This document shows positions 18,377 to 25,916 of a stretch of DNA of 64,000 bases, piece by piece. The notes beneath the pieces are model-generated. The model had not been told where the DNA came from, did no database searches, and saw nothing but the letters and a program-made list of their open reading frames with translations. Positions within the stretch are counted from its first letter, which is position 1. Every line of letters begins with the position of its first letter. The stretch is taken from contig CP064988.1 in the NCBI GenBank assembly GCA_016699855.1, positions 620,001 to 684,000 on the forward strand, written 5' to 3'. Origin of the DNA: Rhodospirillales bacterium (GTDB lineage: Bacteria; Pseudomonadota; Alphaproteobacteria; Reyranellales; Reyranellaceae). A program made the position numbers and the translations under genes.

Positions 18377-19297
18377 TCACAGGCCGTAGAGGTCGGCCTT
18401 GTTCAGGATGGTGTTGCGCAGGATGCGGATCGAGGCGACGTCGACCATCACGCCGTCGACGTTGATCGCGCCCAGCCCCTTCGCCTCGGCGTCGGCGTAG
18501 GCCGCCGCCAGCTTGCGCGCGCGCGCGATGTCCTCGGCCTTGGGCGAGTAGACGTCGAGCGCGATGTCGATCTGCGAGGGATGGATCGCCCATTTGCCGA
18601 CGCACCCCAGGATCATCGAGCGCCGGCACTCCTCGCGGTAGGCGTCGGGATTGCGGAAGTCGCCGAACGGCCCGTCGACCGGATCGATGCCGGCGGCGCG
18701 GCAGGCCATCACCAGCCGGAAGCGCGCGTAGTGCCAGACGTCGCCGGGATAGGACGACTCGCCGCCGACCGACTTGTTGACCACGCCCATCGAGGCCGAG
18801 AAATCGCCCATCCCGAACACCAGGCATTCCAGACGCGGCGTGCAGCGGGCGATGGCGTCGACGTTCTGCATGCCCTCGACCTCCTCGATCAGGGCCTCGA
18901 GGCCGATGGTGCGCTTCAGCTTCAGCTTCTTCTCGAGCTGGGTCAGCAGCGTGTCGGCGAACAGCACGTCCGACGGCGTCAGCACCTTGGTCATCATGAT
19001 GGTGTCGAGGTTGGCGCCGGCGCCCTCGACCACCTCGATGATGTCCTCGAAGGCGTATTCCGTCGTCAGATCGTTGATGCGCACGCAGCGCGTCTTGGTG
19101 CCCCAGTCCAGCGTGTTGAGCGCCTCCACGATCTTCTTGCGCGCGGGCCGCTTCTGGCTCGGCGCGACGGCGTCCTCCAGGTCGAGGAAGACGTGGTCGG
19201 CCTTCGAGGCGGCGGCCTTCTCCATCATCTTCTCGCTGGAGCCGGGCGTGGAGAGCTGCGAGCGGCGGGCGCGGCGCGGACGGACATGGGTCGACAT
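18377..19297 (-). CDS. HpcH/HpaI-fold CoA ester lyase (malyl/methylmalyl/citramalyl-CoA lyase type)
   Basis: The 306-residue protein belongs to the CitE/Mcl superfamily, which cleaves or forms C-C bonds in 3-hydroxyacyl-CoA thioesters. Seen: STPGSSEKMMEKAAA at the CoA/phosphate site, DHVFLDLEDAVAP with the metal-binding acid, CVRINDLTTEYAF with the active-site Arg, GLEALIEEVEGM and FGMGDFSASMG. The segment DVWHYARFRLVMACRAAG and the following GPFGDF resemble the Mcl branch as I remember it from Chloroflexus and Rhodobacter. Last gene of the minus-strand operon; RBS GAGAGGAAGAAG precedes the ATG. Reaction partners are probably glyoxylate/propionyl-CoA or pyruvate/acetyl-CoA. Confidence 0.88.
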   Translation of the reverse strand: MSTHVRPRRARRSQLSTPGSSEKMMEKAAASKADHVFLDLEDAVAPSQKRPARKKIVEALNTLDWGTKTRCVRINDLTTEYAFEDIIEVVEGAGANLDTIMMTKVLTPSDVLFADTLLTQLEKKLKLKRTIGLEALIEEVEGMQNVDAIARCTPRLECLVFGMGDFSASMGVVNKSVGGESSYPGDVWHYARFRLVMACRAAGIDPVDGPFGDFRNPDAYREECRRSMILGCVGKWAIHPSQIDIALDVYSPKAEDIARARKLAAAYADAEAKGLGAINVDGVMVDVASIRILRNTILNKADLYGL

Positions 19298-19310
19298 GGT
19301 CTTCTTCCTC

Positions 19311-20549
19311 TCAGGCGATGATCTTGCTGTCGCGAAGGCGGACGATCTCGGCGGCGGACAGGCCGGCGCGGGCGAGCACGTCGTCGGTGTCCTCGCCCAG
19401 CAGCGGCGCGCGGCGGCGCACGCGGCCGGGCGTCTCCGTCATCTTGATCGGCACGCCGGCGATGGTCGCCGGCGCGGCGCTGCCGGGCTGCGGCACCGAC
19501 ACCACCATGTCGCGGGCGCGGAAATGCGGATCGGCGACGATGTCGCGGACGTCGTAGACCGGCCCGAACGGCACGACGCCGCCGAGGACGCCCAGGAGCT
19601 CGCGCTTGGTCCGCGCGCGCGTGAACGCCGAGATCGCGGCGATGATCTCGTCCTGGTGCGCGCGGCGGTCCTGCACCGACGCGAGCCTCGGATCGTCCGC
19701 CAGGCGGTCGAGACCGATGGCGCGGCACAGGATCGGCCAGTGGATGTCGGAATGCGCCGCGATCGTGACGGCGCCGTCCTTCGCGGGAAACATCCCGAAC
19801 GGACACAGCATCGGATGGTGGTTGCCCTCCGGCGCCGGCACGGCGCCGACATAGCTGTGCTGGTAGAGCGTGCGCTCGCACAGGGCGAGGACCGCGTCGA
19901 CCATGCCGACGTCGACGAACTGCCCCTGTCCCGTGCGGCTGGCCCGGTAGAGCGCGCTGACGATGCCGACGGCGCCCATGGTCGCGGGCATGATGTCGCC
20001 GATGCCCGGCCCGACCTTCATCGGCGTGTCCTTGTCGGGGCCTGTGATCGCCATGATCCCGCCCATCGCCTGCGCGACGACGTCGTAGGCCGGCCAGTCG
20101 ACATAGGGGCTGGCGCCGGTGCGCGGATCGCCGAAGCCGCGGATCGCGGCGTAGACCAGTTTCGGATTGCGCGCGCGCAGCGTCTCGTAGGACAGGCCGA
20201 GCCGGTCCATCACCCCGGTCCGGTAGTTCTCCACGATCGCGTCGGCGCCGTCGGCCAGCCGCAGCACCAGCTCGCGGCCCTCCGGCCGCTTGAGGTCGAC
20301 GGCGATCGAGCGCTTGTTGCGGTTGATCGACGCGAAATAGCCGCCATAGGCGCGGTCGGAATCGTCGGCGCGGTACGGCCCGACGATGCGCGTGTGGTCG
20401 CCGTCGAGCGGCTCGACCTTGACCACCTCCGCGCCCTGGTCGGCCAGCAGCTGCGTGCAGTACGGGCCCGCCAGCATCTGCGTCAGGTCGACGACGCGCA
20501 CGCCCTCCAGCGCGCCCGGCGGTCCCGGCGCGAACGCCGCCGCCGTCAC
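19311..20549 (-). CDS. CaiB/BaiF-family CoA transferase
   Basis: The 412-residue class III CoA transferase has the N-terminal GVRVVDLTQMLAGPYCTQLL, DQGAEVVKVEPLDGDHTR, SINRNKRSIAVDLKRPEG and the catalytic-Asp region (VDVGMVDAVLAL). Such enzymes move CoA between carboxylates through an aspartyl anhydride. In this context, beside a malyl-CoA-type lyase and hotdog hydratases, a mesaconyl-, itaconyl- or methylsuccinyl-CoA transfer is the best guess, including the intramolecular C1-C4 transfer known from the 3-hydroxypropionate bicycle. GTG at 20549 overlaps the upstream stop (GTGA). Confidence 0.88.
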   Translation of the reverse strand: MTAAAFAPGPPGALEGVRVVDLTQMLAGPYCTQLLADQGAEVVKVEPLDGDHTRIVGPYRADDSDRAYGGYFASINRNKRSIAVDLKRPEGRELVLRLADGADAIVENYRTGVMDRLGLSYETLRARNPKLVYAAIRGFGDPRTGASPYVDWPAYDVVAQAMGGIMAITGPDKDTPMKVGPGIGDIMPATMGAVGIVSALYRASRTGQGQFVDVGMVDAVLALCERTLYQHSYVGAVPAPEGNHHPMLCPFGMFPAKDGAVTIAAHSDIHWPILCRAIGLDRLADDPRLASVQDRRAHQDEIIAAISAFTRARTKRELLGVLGGVVPFGPVYDVRDIVADPHFRARDMVVSVPQPGSAAPATIAGVPIKMTETPGRVRRRAPLLGEDTDDVLARAGLSAAEIVRLRDSKIIA

Positions 20550-21025
20550 TTTTCCGCCCAGTGGCTGCGCCGCTTCATCAGCACGCGGCGCTCGCCCTCG
20601 AACACGACCTTGTCGTCGTCCTTCACGCCGTAATGCTTGAAGACCACGATGCCGGCGTCGGGACGGTCGGAATCCTCGACCTTCAGCACCTCGCTGTACG
20701 CGTAGAGCGTGTCGCCGTGGAACACCGGCGACATCAGCCGCATCTTGTCCAGCCCGAGCTCGGCCAGCACGTGCTCGGCGGTGTCCTGCGCCGCCAGTCC
20801 GATCACCAGCGAGATCGTCACGCCGCCGAACGACAGGCGCTTGCCCCACGGCGAGGATTTCATCTGGTGCTCGTCGAAATGGCCGGCGGCGGTGTTCATC
20901 ACCATGTTGGTGATCAGCACCTGCTCGAGCGGCTCGACCGTCTTCCCGCGGGCGTGGCGCCACACGTCGCCGGGCTTGAAATCCTCGAACCAGTTGTCCT
21001 TTCCGGTCAGGGCGGCGGTGCGCAT
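20546..21025 (-). CDS. MaoC-like single-hotdog hydratase, resembles the C-terminal half of mesaconyl-CoA hydratase
   Basis: The 159-residue protein is one hotdog domain: FEDFKPGDVWRHARGKTV, then AAGHFDEHQMKSSPWGKR with the candidate catalytic Asp/His, FGGVTISLVIGLAAQDTAEH and a C-terminal GDTLYAYSEVLKVEDSDR. From memory these segments line up best with the second half of the double-hotdog mesaconyl-CoA hydratase (Mch) of Rhodobacter. A partner gene encoding an N-terminal-half-like domain is at 22190. ATG at 21025 fixes the start; its stop overlaps the CoA-transferase start. Confidence 0.82.
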   Translation of the reverse strand: MRTAALTGKDNWFEDFKPGDVWRHARGKTVEPLEQVLITNMVMNTAAGHFDEHQMKSSPWGKRLSFGGVTISLVIGLAAQDTAEHVLAELGLDKMRLMSPVFHGDTLYAYSEVLKVEDSDRPDAGIVVFKHYGVKDDDKVVFEGERRVLMKRRSHWAEK

Positions 21026-21027
21026 CG

Positions 21028-22188
21028 TCAGTTCCTCCCGCGACCGAGAAGCTGGTCGGAGATGATGCGCATCTGGATCTCGGAGGTGCCCTCGAAGATC
21101 TTGGTCAGCCGCGCGTCGCGCCAGTGGCGTTCGACGGCGTGCAGCTTGGTGTAGCCGGCGCCGCCGTGGATCTGCAGCGCCTCGCTGGTGACGCGCTCCG
21201 ACATCTCGGAGGCGAACAGCTTCACCATCGAGGCCTCCTTGTCGCAGCGCTGGCCGGTGTCGATCTGGTCGCACACGAAGTACATGAGCTGCCGCGCGGC
21301 CTCGATCTGGGTCGCCATGTCGGCGAGCTTGAAGCGGATGGCCTGGAACTCCGCGATCGCCTGGCCGAACTGCACCCGCTCCTTGGCGTAGCGCAGCGCG
21401 TCCTCTAGCCCGCCGCGCGCCAGTCCGATCGAGCGCGCCGCTGTGTGGGCGCGCGCCTTCTCCAGCCCGCTGGTGGCGTAGTAGAAGGCCCGGCCCTCCT
21501 CGCCCACGAGGTTCTCGGCGCCGACGCGGCAATTGTCGAACGCCAGCTCGAAGGTCTTCCAGCCGAAATAGCCGATCTTCGGGATGGCGCTGCCCTTGCA
21601 GCCGGGCGGCAGCTCGCCGCGCTTCTTCTCGATGAAGAACATCGAGAGCCCGAGATGGCGGCGCTTCGGGTCGGGCGGCGAGGTGCGCGCGATGACGACG
21701 AGGAAGTCGGCGCCGTCGGCGAAGGTGCACCAGTACTTGTTGCCGTTGATGACCCAGGAATCGCCGTCCTTCACGGCGCGGCAGGAGATGTTGGCGACGT
21801 CGGAGCCGGCGTTGGGCTCCGACATGGAGAACGCGCCGAGCCACTCGCCCCGCGCCATCCTCGGCAGCCAGCGCTTCTTCTGCTCCTCGGTGAAGCCGGT
21901 CGCGGCGATCATGCCGTTGCCGCGGGCGATGATGCTGGCGACGCTCATCCAGCCGCGCGACAGTTCCTCGGCCACGAGGCAGTACTCGAAGCAACCCAGC
22001 CCCATGCCGCCGTATTCCTCGGGGATCATGATGCCGTAGTAACCCATGTCCGCGAGCTTCTGGCGCAGGTCCATGGGGATGTCGCCCTGGACCGGGTCGA
22101 GACGGTTGGCGACCGGCAGGACCTCGTTCATCGAGAATTCGCGCGCCGATTCCTGGATCATCCGGCGCTCTTCGGTCATGTACGACAT
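21028..22188 (-). CDS. Acyl-CoA dehydrogenase
   Basis: The 386-residue flavoprotein is of standard length for the family. Motifs: YYGIMIPEEYGGMGLG, GAFSMSEPNAGSDVANISC (FAD/substrate loop), WVINGNKYWCTFADGAD, QFGQAIAEFQAIRFKLADM and the C-terminal HGGAGYTKLHAVERHWRD followed by IFEGTSEIQ, whose Glu is the catalytic base. It passes electrons to ETF. Between two hydratase genes and with a CoA lyase downstream, oxidation of a branched C5 acyl-CoA such as methylsuccinyl-CoA is plausible but unproven. It lacks the N-terminal extension of the known methylsuccinyl-CoA dehydrogenase. ATG at 22188 lies one base after the upstream stop. Confidence 0.92.
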   Translation of the reverse strand: MSYMTEERRMIQESAREFSMNEVLPVANRLDPVQGDIPMDLRQKLADMGYYGIMIPEEYGGMGLGCFEYCLVAEELSRGWMSVASIIARGNGMIAATGFTEEQKKRWLPRMARGEWLGAFSMSEPNAGSDVANISCRAVKDGDSWVINGNKYWCTFADGADFLVVIARTSPPDPKRRHLGLSMFFIEKKRGELPPGCKGSAIPKIGYFGWKTFELAFDNCRVGAENLVGEEGRAFYYATSGLEKARAHTAARSIGLARGGLEDALRYAKERVQFGQAIAEFQAIRFKLADMATQIEAARQLMYFVCDQIDTGQRCDKEASMVKLFASEMSERVTSEALQIHGGAGYTKLHAVERHWRDARLTKIFEGTSEIQMRIISDQLLGRGRN

Positions 22189-22189
22189 G

Positions 22190-22684
22190 TCAGGAATCCC
22201 TCCGGCGCACGAGATTGGAGCGGTGGAAGTCGACCACCCGCGCCCCGTCCTGGTTGAAGCCCTCGGTGTGCCACGTGACGATCCCGAAGCCCCTGTGGCT
22301 GCCGGAGACCCGGGCGTCCTTGACCGTCGAGCGCGCCGTGATCGTGTCGCCGACGTAGACGGGCTTGTGGAACGTCAGCTCGTTGACGCCGAGGAACGGT
22401 CCGCCTCCCTCGCTGAGATCCTCGACCGACAGGCCAAAGGTAGTCATGAACACCAGGATCGGGTTGACGACGATGCCGGGATGGCCGTGCTCCCTGGCGT
22501 ACGGCGCGTTGAAGTACAGCGGATTGTAGTGGAGCGTCAGCGTCGTGAAGAGCGTGGTGTCGCTCTCCGTGATGGTGCGACCCCAATGGTGCTCGAACAC
22601 CCGGTCCGGCGTGAAATCCTCGAACCGGTTGCCCTTCGGCCAGGCCTTGGCCCGCGACCGGAAATCTTCCTTCACCTCGCCCAT
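22190..22684 (-). CDS. MaoC-like single-hotdog hydratase, resembles the N-terminal half of mesaconyl-CoA hydratase
   Basis: The 164-residue hotdog protein reads RFEDFTPDRVFEHHWGRTIT, ESDTTLFTTLTLHYNPLYFN, PGIVVNPILVFMTTFGLSVE and LTFHKPVYVGDTITARSTVK. The N-P-L-Y-F-N region occupies the position of the active-site loop in R-specific hydratases. The first 140 residues recall the N-terminal half of Mch rather than its C-terminal half, the opposite of the gene at 20546. It heads a five-gene operon read toward 18377. The roughly 200-base region upstream holds the promoter and a palindrome at 22775. Confidence 0.82.
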   Translation of the reverse strand: MGEVKEDFRSRAKAWPKGNRFEDFTPDRVFEHHWGRTITESDTTLFTTLTLHYNPLYFNAPYAREHGHPGIVVNPILVFMTTFGLSVEDLSEGGGPFLGVNELTFHKPVYVGDTITARSTVKDARVSGSHRGFGIVTWHTEGFNQDGARVVDFHRSNLVRRRDS

Positions 22685-22774
22685 GCGCGGAAAGCCTCCC
22701 CTCGCCCGTACCCGGCGGCGGCCGCACTATGCCGTCTCGCGGCGGCGGCGCCGAGCGCCGACGGGCGGCGTGAC

Positions 22775-22793
22775 GGGCATATCACATATACCC
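22775..22793. promoter_or_regulatory. Imperfect palindrome, candidate operator between divergent operons
   Basis: GGGCATAT-CAC-ATATACCC has arms matching at seven of eight positions around a three-base centre. It is AT-rich within a very GC-rich intergenic region and lies 91 bases upstream of the hydratase operon and 90 bases upstream of the oxidase genes, so one regulator could serve both directions. Its form suits a dimeric HTH regulator such as GntR or IclR type; no regulator gene is adjacent. Confidence 0.4.
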
Positions 22794-22882
22794 GGAGCCA
22801 TCGACGCGGCGGCGGCGTTGACTTCCAGCGCCGGCGCGCCATGGTCGTCGCACCATGACAGCGCGCGCCCGGAAGCTCCACC

Positions 22883-23989
22883 ATGGCCGACCTTGACGTC
22901 GCCGTGATCGGCGGCGGCCTCGTCGGCTCGGCCATCGCATGGGGTCTCGCCAAGGCCGGACAACGGGTCGCCGTTCTCGACGAGGGCGACATCGCTTTCC
23001 GCGCCTCGCGCGGGAACTTCGCGCTGGTGTGGGTGCAGAGCAAGGGTCTGGGCATGCCGGACTACGCGCGCTGGACGCGCGGGTCGTCCGACGCGTGGGC
23101 GGGCTTCGCGTCCGAACTGCGCGGCGAGACCGGCATCGACGTCGCGCACAGCCGGCCCGGCGGCTTCAGCCTGGCGCTATCGGAGGCGGAGCTGGAGCGC
23201 CGCGCCACGGTGTTGAGGCGCCTGCACAATCAGTCCGACCTGCCCTACGAGATCATGGACCGCGCCCGGCTGGCGAAGGAGCTGCCGGAGATCGGTCCGG
23301 AGGTGGCTGGCGGCGCCTACTGCCCGCTCGACGGCCACGTCAACTCGCCCCGTCTGCTGCGCGCGCTGCACACCGCGCTGACGCGGCGTGGCGTGGCGTA
23401 TCTGCCGAACCGCACGGTCGACCGGATCGAACGCCGCGACGGCGGCTTCGTCGTCCATTCCGGCGCGAACCCGCTGGCGGCGGCGCGGATCGTGCTCGCC
23501 GCCGGCAACGGCAACCGCGCGCTCGGCGCCATGGTCGGCCTCGACGTACCCGTGCGCCCGCAACGCGGCCAGATCGTCGTCACCGAGAAGGCGGCGCTGT
23601 TCCTGCGCCATCCCGTGGTGACGATCCGGCAGACCGACGAGGGCGGCGTCATGATGGGCGACTCCCTCGAGGAAGCCGGCTTCGACGACACCGCCAGCAC
23701 CGGCGTCACCGCCAACATCGCCGACCGCGCCGTGCGGATGTTCCCGTTGCTCGGCCGCTTGAACGTCGTGCGGACATGGGCGGCGCTGCGCGTCATGACG
23801 CCGGACGGCTTCCCGATCTACATGGAATCGGTCAGCCACCCCGGCGCGTTCGTGGCGACCTGCCACAGCGGCGTGACCCTGGCCGCCGCGCACGCCCTCC
23901 ATCTGGCGCCGGCGTTGGCGCGGGGCGCGCTCCCCGACGGCTTCGACGCGTTCCACGGCCGGAGGTTCGATGTTCCGGCGGCTTCCTGA
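22883..23989 (+). CDS. FAD-dependent oxidase subunit, D-amino-acid-oxidase family (HcnC/OoxB-like)
   Basis: The 368-residue flavoprotein begins DVAVIGGGLVGSAIAWGLAK, with FAD contact residues in VLDEGDIAFRASRGNFAL and a C-terminal ALRVMTPDGFPIYM and VATCHSGVTLAAAHA, typical of the catalytic subunit of opine/octopine oxidase, heteromeric D-hydroxyproline dehydrogenase and hydrogen cyanide synthase. Together with the two following genes it completes the three-subunit set. It oxidises a C-N bond of an amino acid or opine; which one cannot be told. ATG at 22883. The gene overlaps the next by 20 bases. Confidence 0.87.
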   Translation: MADLDVAVIGGGLVGSAIAWGLAKAGQRVAVLDEGDIAFRASRGNFALVWVQSKGLGMPDYARWTRGSSDAWAGFASELRGETGIDVAHSRPGGFSLALSEAELERRATVLRRLHNQSDLPYEIMDRARLAKELPEIGPEVAGGAYCPLDGHVNSPRLLRALHTALTRRGVAYLPNRTVDRIERRDGGFVVHSGANPLAAARIVLAAGNGNRALGAMVGLDVPVRPQRGQIVVTEKAALFLRHPVVTIRQTDEGGVMMGDSLEEAGFDDTASTGVTANIADRAVRMFPLLGRLNVVRTWAALRVMTPDGFPIYMESVSHPGAFVATCHSGVTLAAAHALHLAPALARGALPDGFDAFHGRRFDVPAAS

Positions 23990-24269
23990 TCTCGCGCCGC
24001 GCGCGATGGTCCGCGTGACGATCGACGGCGAATCCGTCGAGGCGCCGGCGACCGATTCCATCGCGGCGCTGCTGCTGACCACCGGTCGGGCGGCGTGCCG
24101 CACCAGCGCCGTCGGCGGCGAGCCGCGCGGTCCCTATTGCCTGATGGGCGTCTGCTTCGACTGCCTCGTCGAGATCGACGGCGTCGGCAACCGGCAGGCC
24201 TGCATGGTGCGTCCTCTCGACGGCATGGCCATCCGCACCATGGTCGGCAAGCGCGAGATCGGTCGATGA
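23970..24269 (+). CDS. [2Fe-2S] subunit of heteromeric amino-acid/opine oxidase (HcnA-like)
   Basis: The 99-residue ferredoxin-like protein has the plant-type motif Cys57-x4-Cys62-x2-Cys65-x12-Cys78 (YCLMGVCFDCLVEID then QACMV), with an extra Cys43. It would carry electrons between the FAD subunits encoded on either side. The size and cysteine spacing are those of the small subunit of HcnABC and LhpBEF-type enzymes. ATG at 23970 is given; an ATG at 24006 just before VRVTIDGE would remove an unusual 12-residue tail and may be the real start. Its stop overlaps the next ATG. Confidence 0.88.
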   Translation: MFRRLPDLAPRAMVRVTIDGESVEAPATDSIAALLLTTGRAACRTSAVGGEPRGPYCLMGVCFDCLVEIDGVGNRQACMVRPLDGMAIRTMVGKREIGR

Positions 24270-25711
24270 GTGACGGCATCGATCTGCGCGAGCGCTACGA
24301 CCTGGTCGTCGTCGGTGCCGGTCCCGCCGGCATGGCGGCCGCGTCGTCGTCCGCCGGCCTCGGCTTGTCGACGATCATCCTCGACGAGCAACCGTCACCC
24401 GGCGGCCAGATCTACCGCGCCGTCACAGAGTCGCCCCTGCGCGGCGACCGGCGCGCCTCGGCGCTGGGCGCGTCGTATTGGCGGGGAAGCGACCTCGCGC
24501 GCGGTCTCACGGCGTCCGGTGCGACCCACGTCGCGAACGCCACGGTGTGGAGCGTGTCGCGCGACGCCGACGACGGCGTTCGGGAGATCGCCGTGTCCCT
24601 GAATGGCCGTTCGCGCATGCTGCGCGCGCCGGCGGTCATCCTGGCGACGGGCGCGCAGGAGCGGCCGGTGCCGATCCCCGGCTGGACACTGCCCGGCGTC
24701 ATGACGGCGGGCGCCGCGCAGATCCTGCTGAAGACGTCGGCGCTGGTGCCGGCGGGACGCGCGGTGCTGGCCGGCTCCGGCCCGTTGCTCTGGCTGCTCG
24801 CGGCGCAGCTCTCGCGGATCGGCGCGGCGCCGGCGACGATCCTCGACACGACGCCCCCGGCCCGCGCGTCGCTGTGGCGCGACGCGTTGGCCTTCGCCGC
24901 CTCGCCCTACATCGGCGAAGGTCTCGCCCTGATGCGCGAGGTGCGCGCGCATATCCGCCCTATCCGCGCGACGGCATTGGCGGTGGAGGGCGACGCGAAG
25001 GTCGAGGCGGTCCGCTACCGCGACGCCTCCGGCGTCGAGCGCCGCGTCGAGGCCGACACCGTGCTGCTTCATCTGGGCGTCGTGCCGAACACCAATCTGG
25101 CGCGCTCGATCGGTTGCGCGCACGCGTGGAACGACGACAACGCATGCTTCGACGCCGAGGTCGACCCGTGGGGCGCGACGTCGCGGCCGGGAATCTGGGT
25201 CGCCGGCGACGGCGCCGGCATCGCCGGCGCCGTCGCCGCGGCGGAACGGGGCCGGCTGGCGACGCTGGACGTGGCGCACCGCCTCGGCCGGATCGACGCC
25301 GCCGCCCGTGACCGGCAAGCGGTCGCGCCGCGCGCGGCGCTGGAACGGGCGGTGCGCGGACGGCGGTTCCTCGACCGCTACTTCCGACCCGCCCCGGCGT
25401 TTCGCGCGCCCGACGGCGATGTCACCGTCTGCCGCTGCGAGGAGGTCCGCGCCCGCGACATCATCGAAGCGGTGGCCATCGGCGGCACCGGCCCGAACCA
25501 GCTCAAAGCCTATCTCCGGTGCGGCATGGGGCCCTGCCAAGGCCGGATGTGCGGGCTGACGGTCACCGAGCTGATCGGCCGGACACGTGGTGTTCCAACG
25601 GCGGAGGTCGGCTACTACCGCCTGCGAGCGCCCGTGAAGCCGATCACCGTGGCCGAGCTCGCCGCCATGCCGCGTAGCCACGCCGAAATGGAGGCTGTCG
25701 ACCGGGGCTGA
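24266..25711 (+). CDS. NAD(P)/FAD oxidoreductase subunit with C-terminal BFD-like [2Fe-2S] domain (HcnB/OoxA-like)
   Basis: The 481-residue protein has an N-terminal FAD motif (DLVVVGAGPAGMAAASSSAG), DEQPSPGGQIYRAV, a second GAQERPVPIPGWTLPGVMTA stretch, and a C-terminal iron-sulfur domain with Cys in VCRCEEV and in CGMGPCQGRMCGLTV. This is the layout of the large subunit of opine oxidase, D-hydroxyproline dehydrogenase and hydrogen cyanide synthase. ATGA overlap with the [2Fe-2S] subunit indicates a stoichiometric complex. Electrons probably go on to the respiratory chain. Confidence 0.9.
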   Translation: MSDGIDLRERYDLVVVGAGPAGMAAASSSAGLGLSTIILDEQPSPGGQIYRAVTESPLRGDRRASALGASYWRGSDLARGLTASGATHVANATVWSVSRDADDGVREIAVSLNGRSRMLRAPAVILATGAQERPVPIPGWTLPGVMTAGAAQILLKTSALVPAGRAVLAGSGPLLWLLAAQLSRIGAAPATILDTTPPARASLWRDALAFAASPYIGEGLALMREVRAHIRPIRATALAVEGDAKVEAVRYRDASGVERRVEADTVLLHLGVVPNTNLARSIGCAHAWNDDNACFDAEVDPWGATSRPGIWVAGDGAGIAGAVAAAERGRLATLDVAHRLGRIDAAARDRQAVAPRAALERAVRGRRFLDRYFRPAPAFRAPDGDVTVCRCEEVRARDIIEAVAIGGTGPNQLKAYLRCGMGPCQGRMCGLTVTELIGRTRGVPTAEVGYYRLRAPVKPITVAELAAMPRSHAEMEAVDRG

Positions 25712-25755
25712 ATCGGCGATCGGAGCGCGCGACCGACAATCGCGGGCAAAAGCCT

Positions 25756-25825
25756 GAAATCGCTCGCTGATTCGTCGAAATCTCGGATTTCACACGAGAA
25801 TTGGTGCGGCAGCGCAGACGATTTC
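25756..25825. repeat. Four GAAATC/GATTTC hexamers upstream of pyrE
   Basis: GAAATC occurs at 25756 and 25777 and its complement GATTTC at 25786 and 25820. The central pair forms a perfect inverted repeat, GAAATC-TCG-GATTTC (25777-25791). The cluster sits in the 205-base gap before pyrE and may be a multi-site operator; a regulatory role is inferred from position only. Confidence 0.35.
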
Positions 25826-25916
25826 ACGATGCCGGAGGCGCGTCGGCGCCTTGCTCCCATGCGCCGCGGGCGGTAGATACGCACCGCCGTTTGGGCAAAA
25901 CGTTCGGGGGAGCGTC

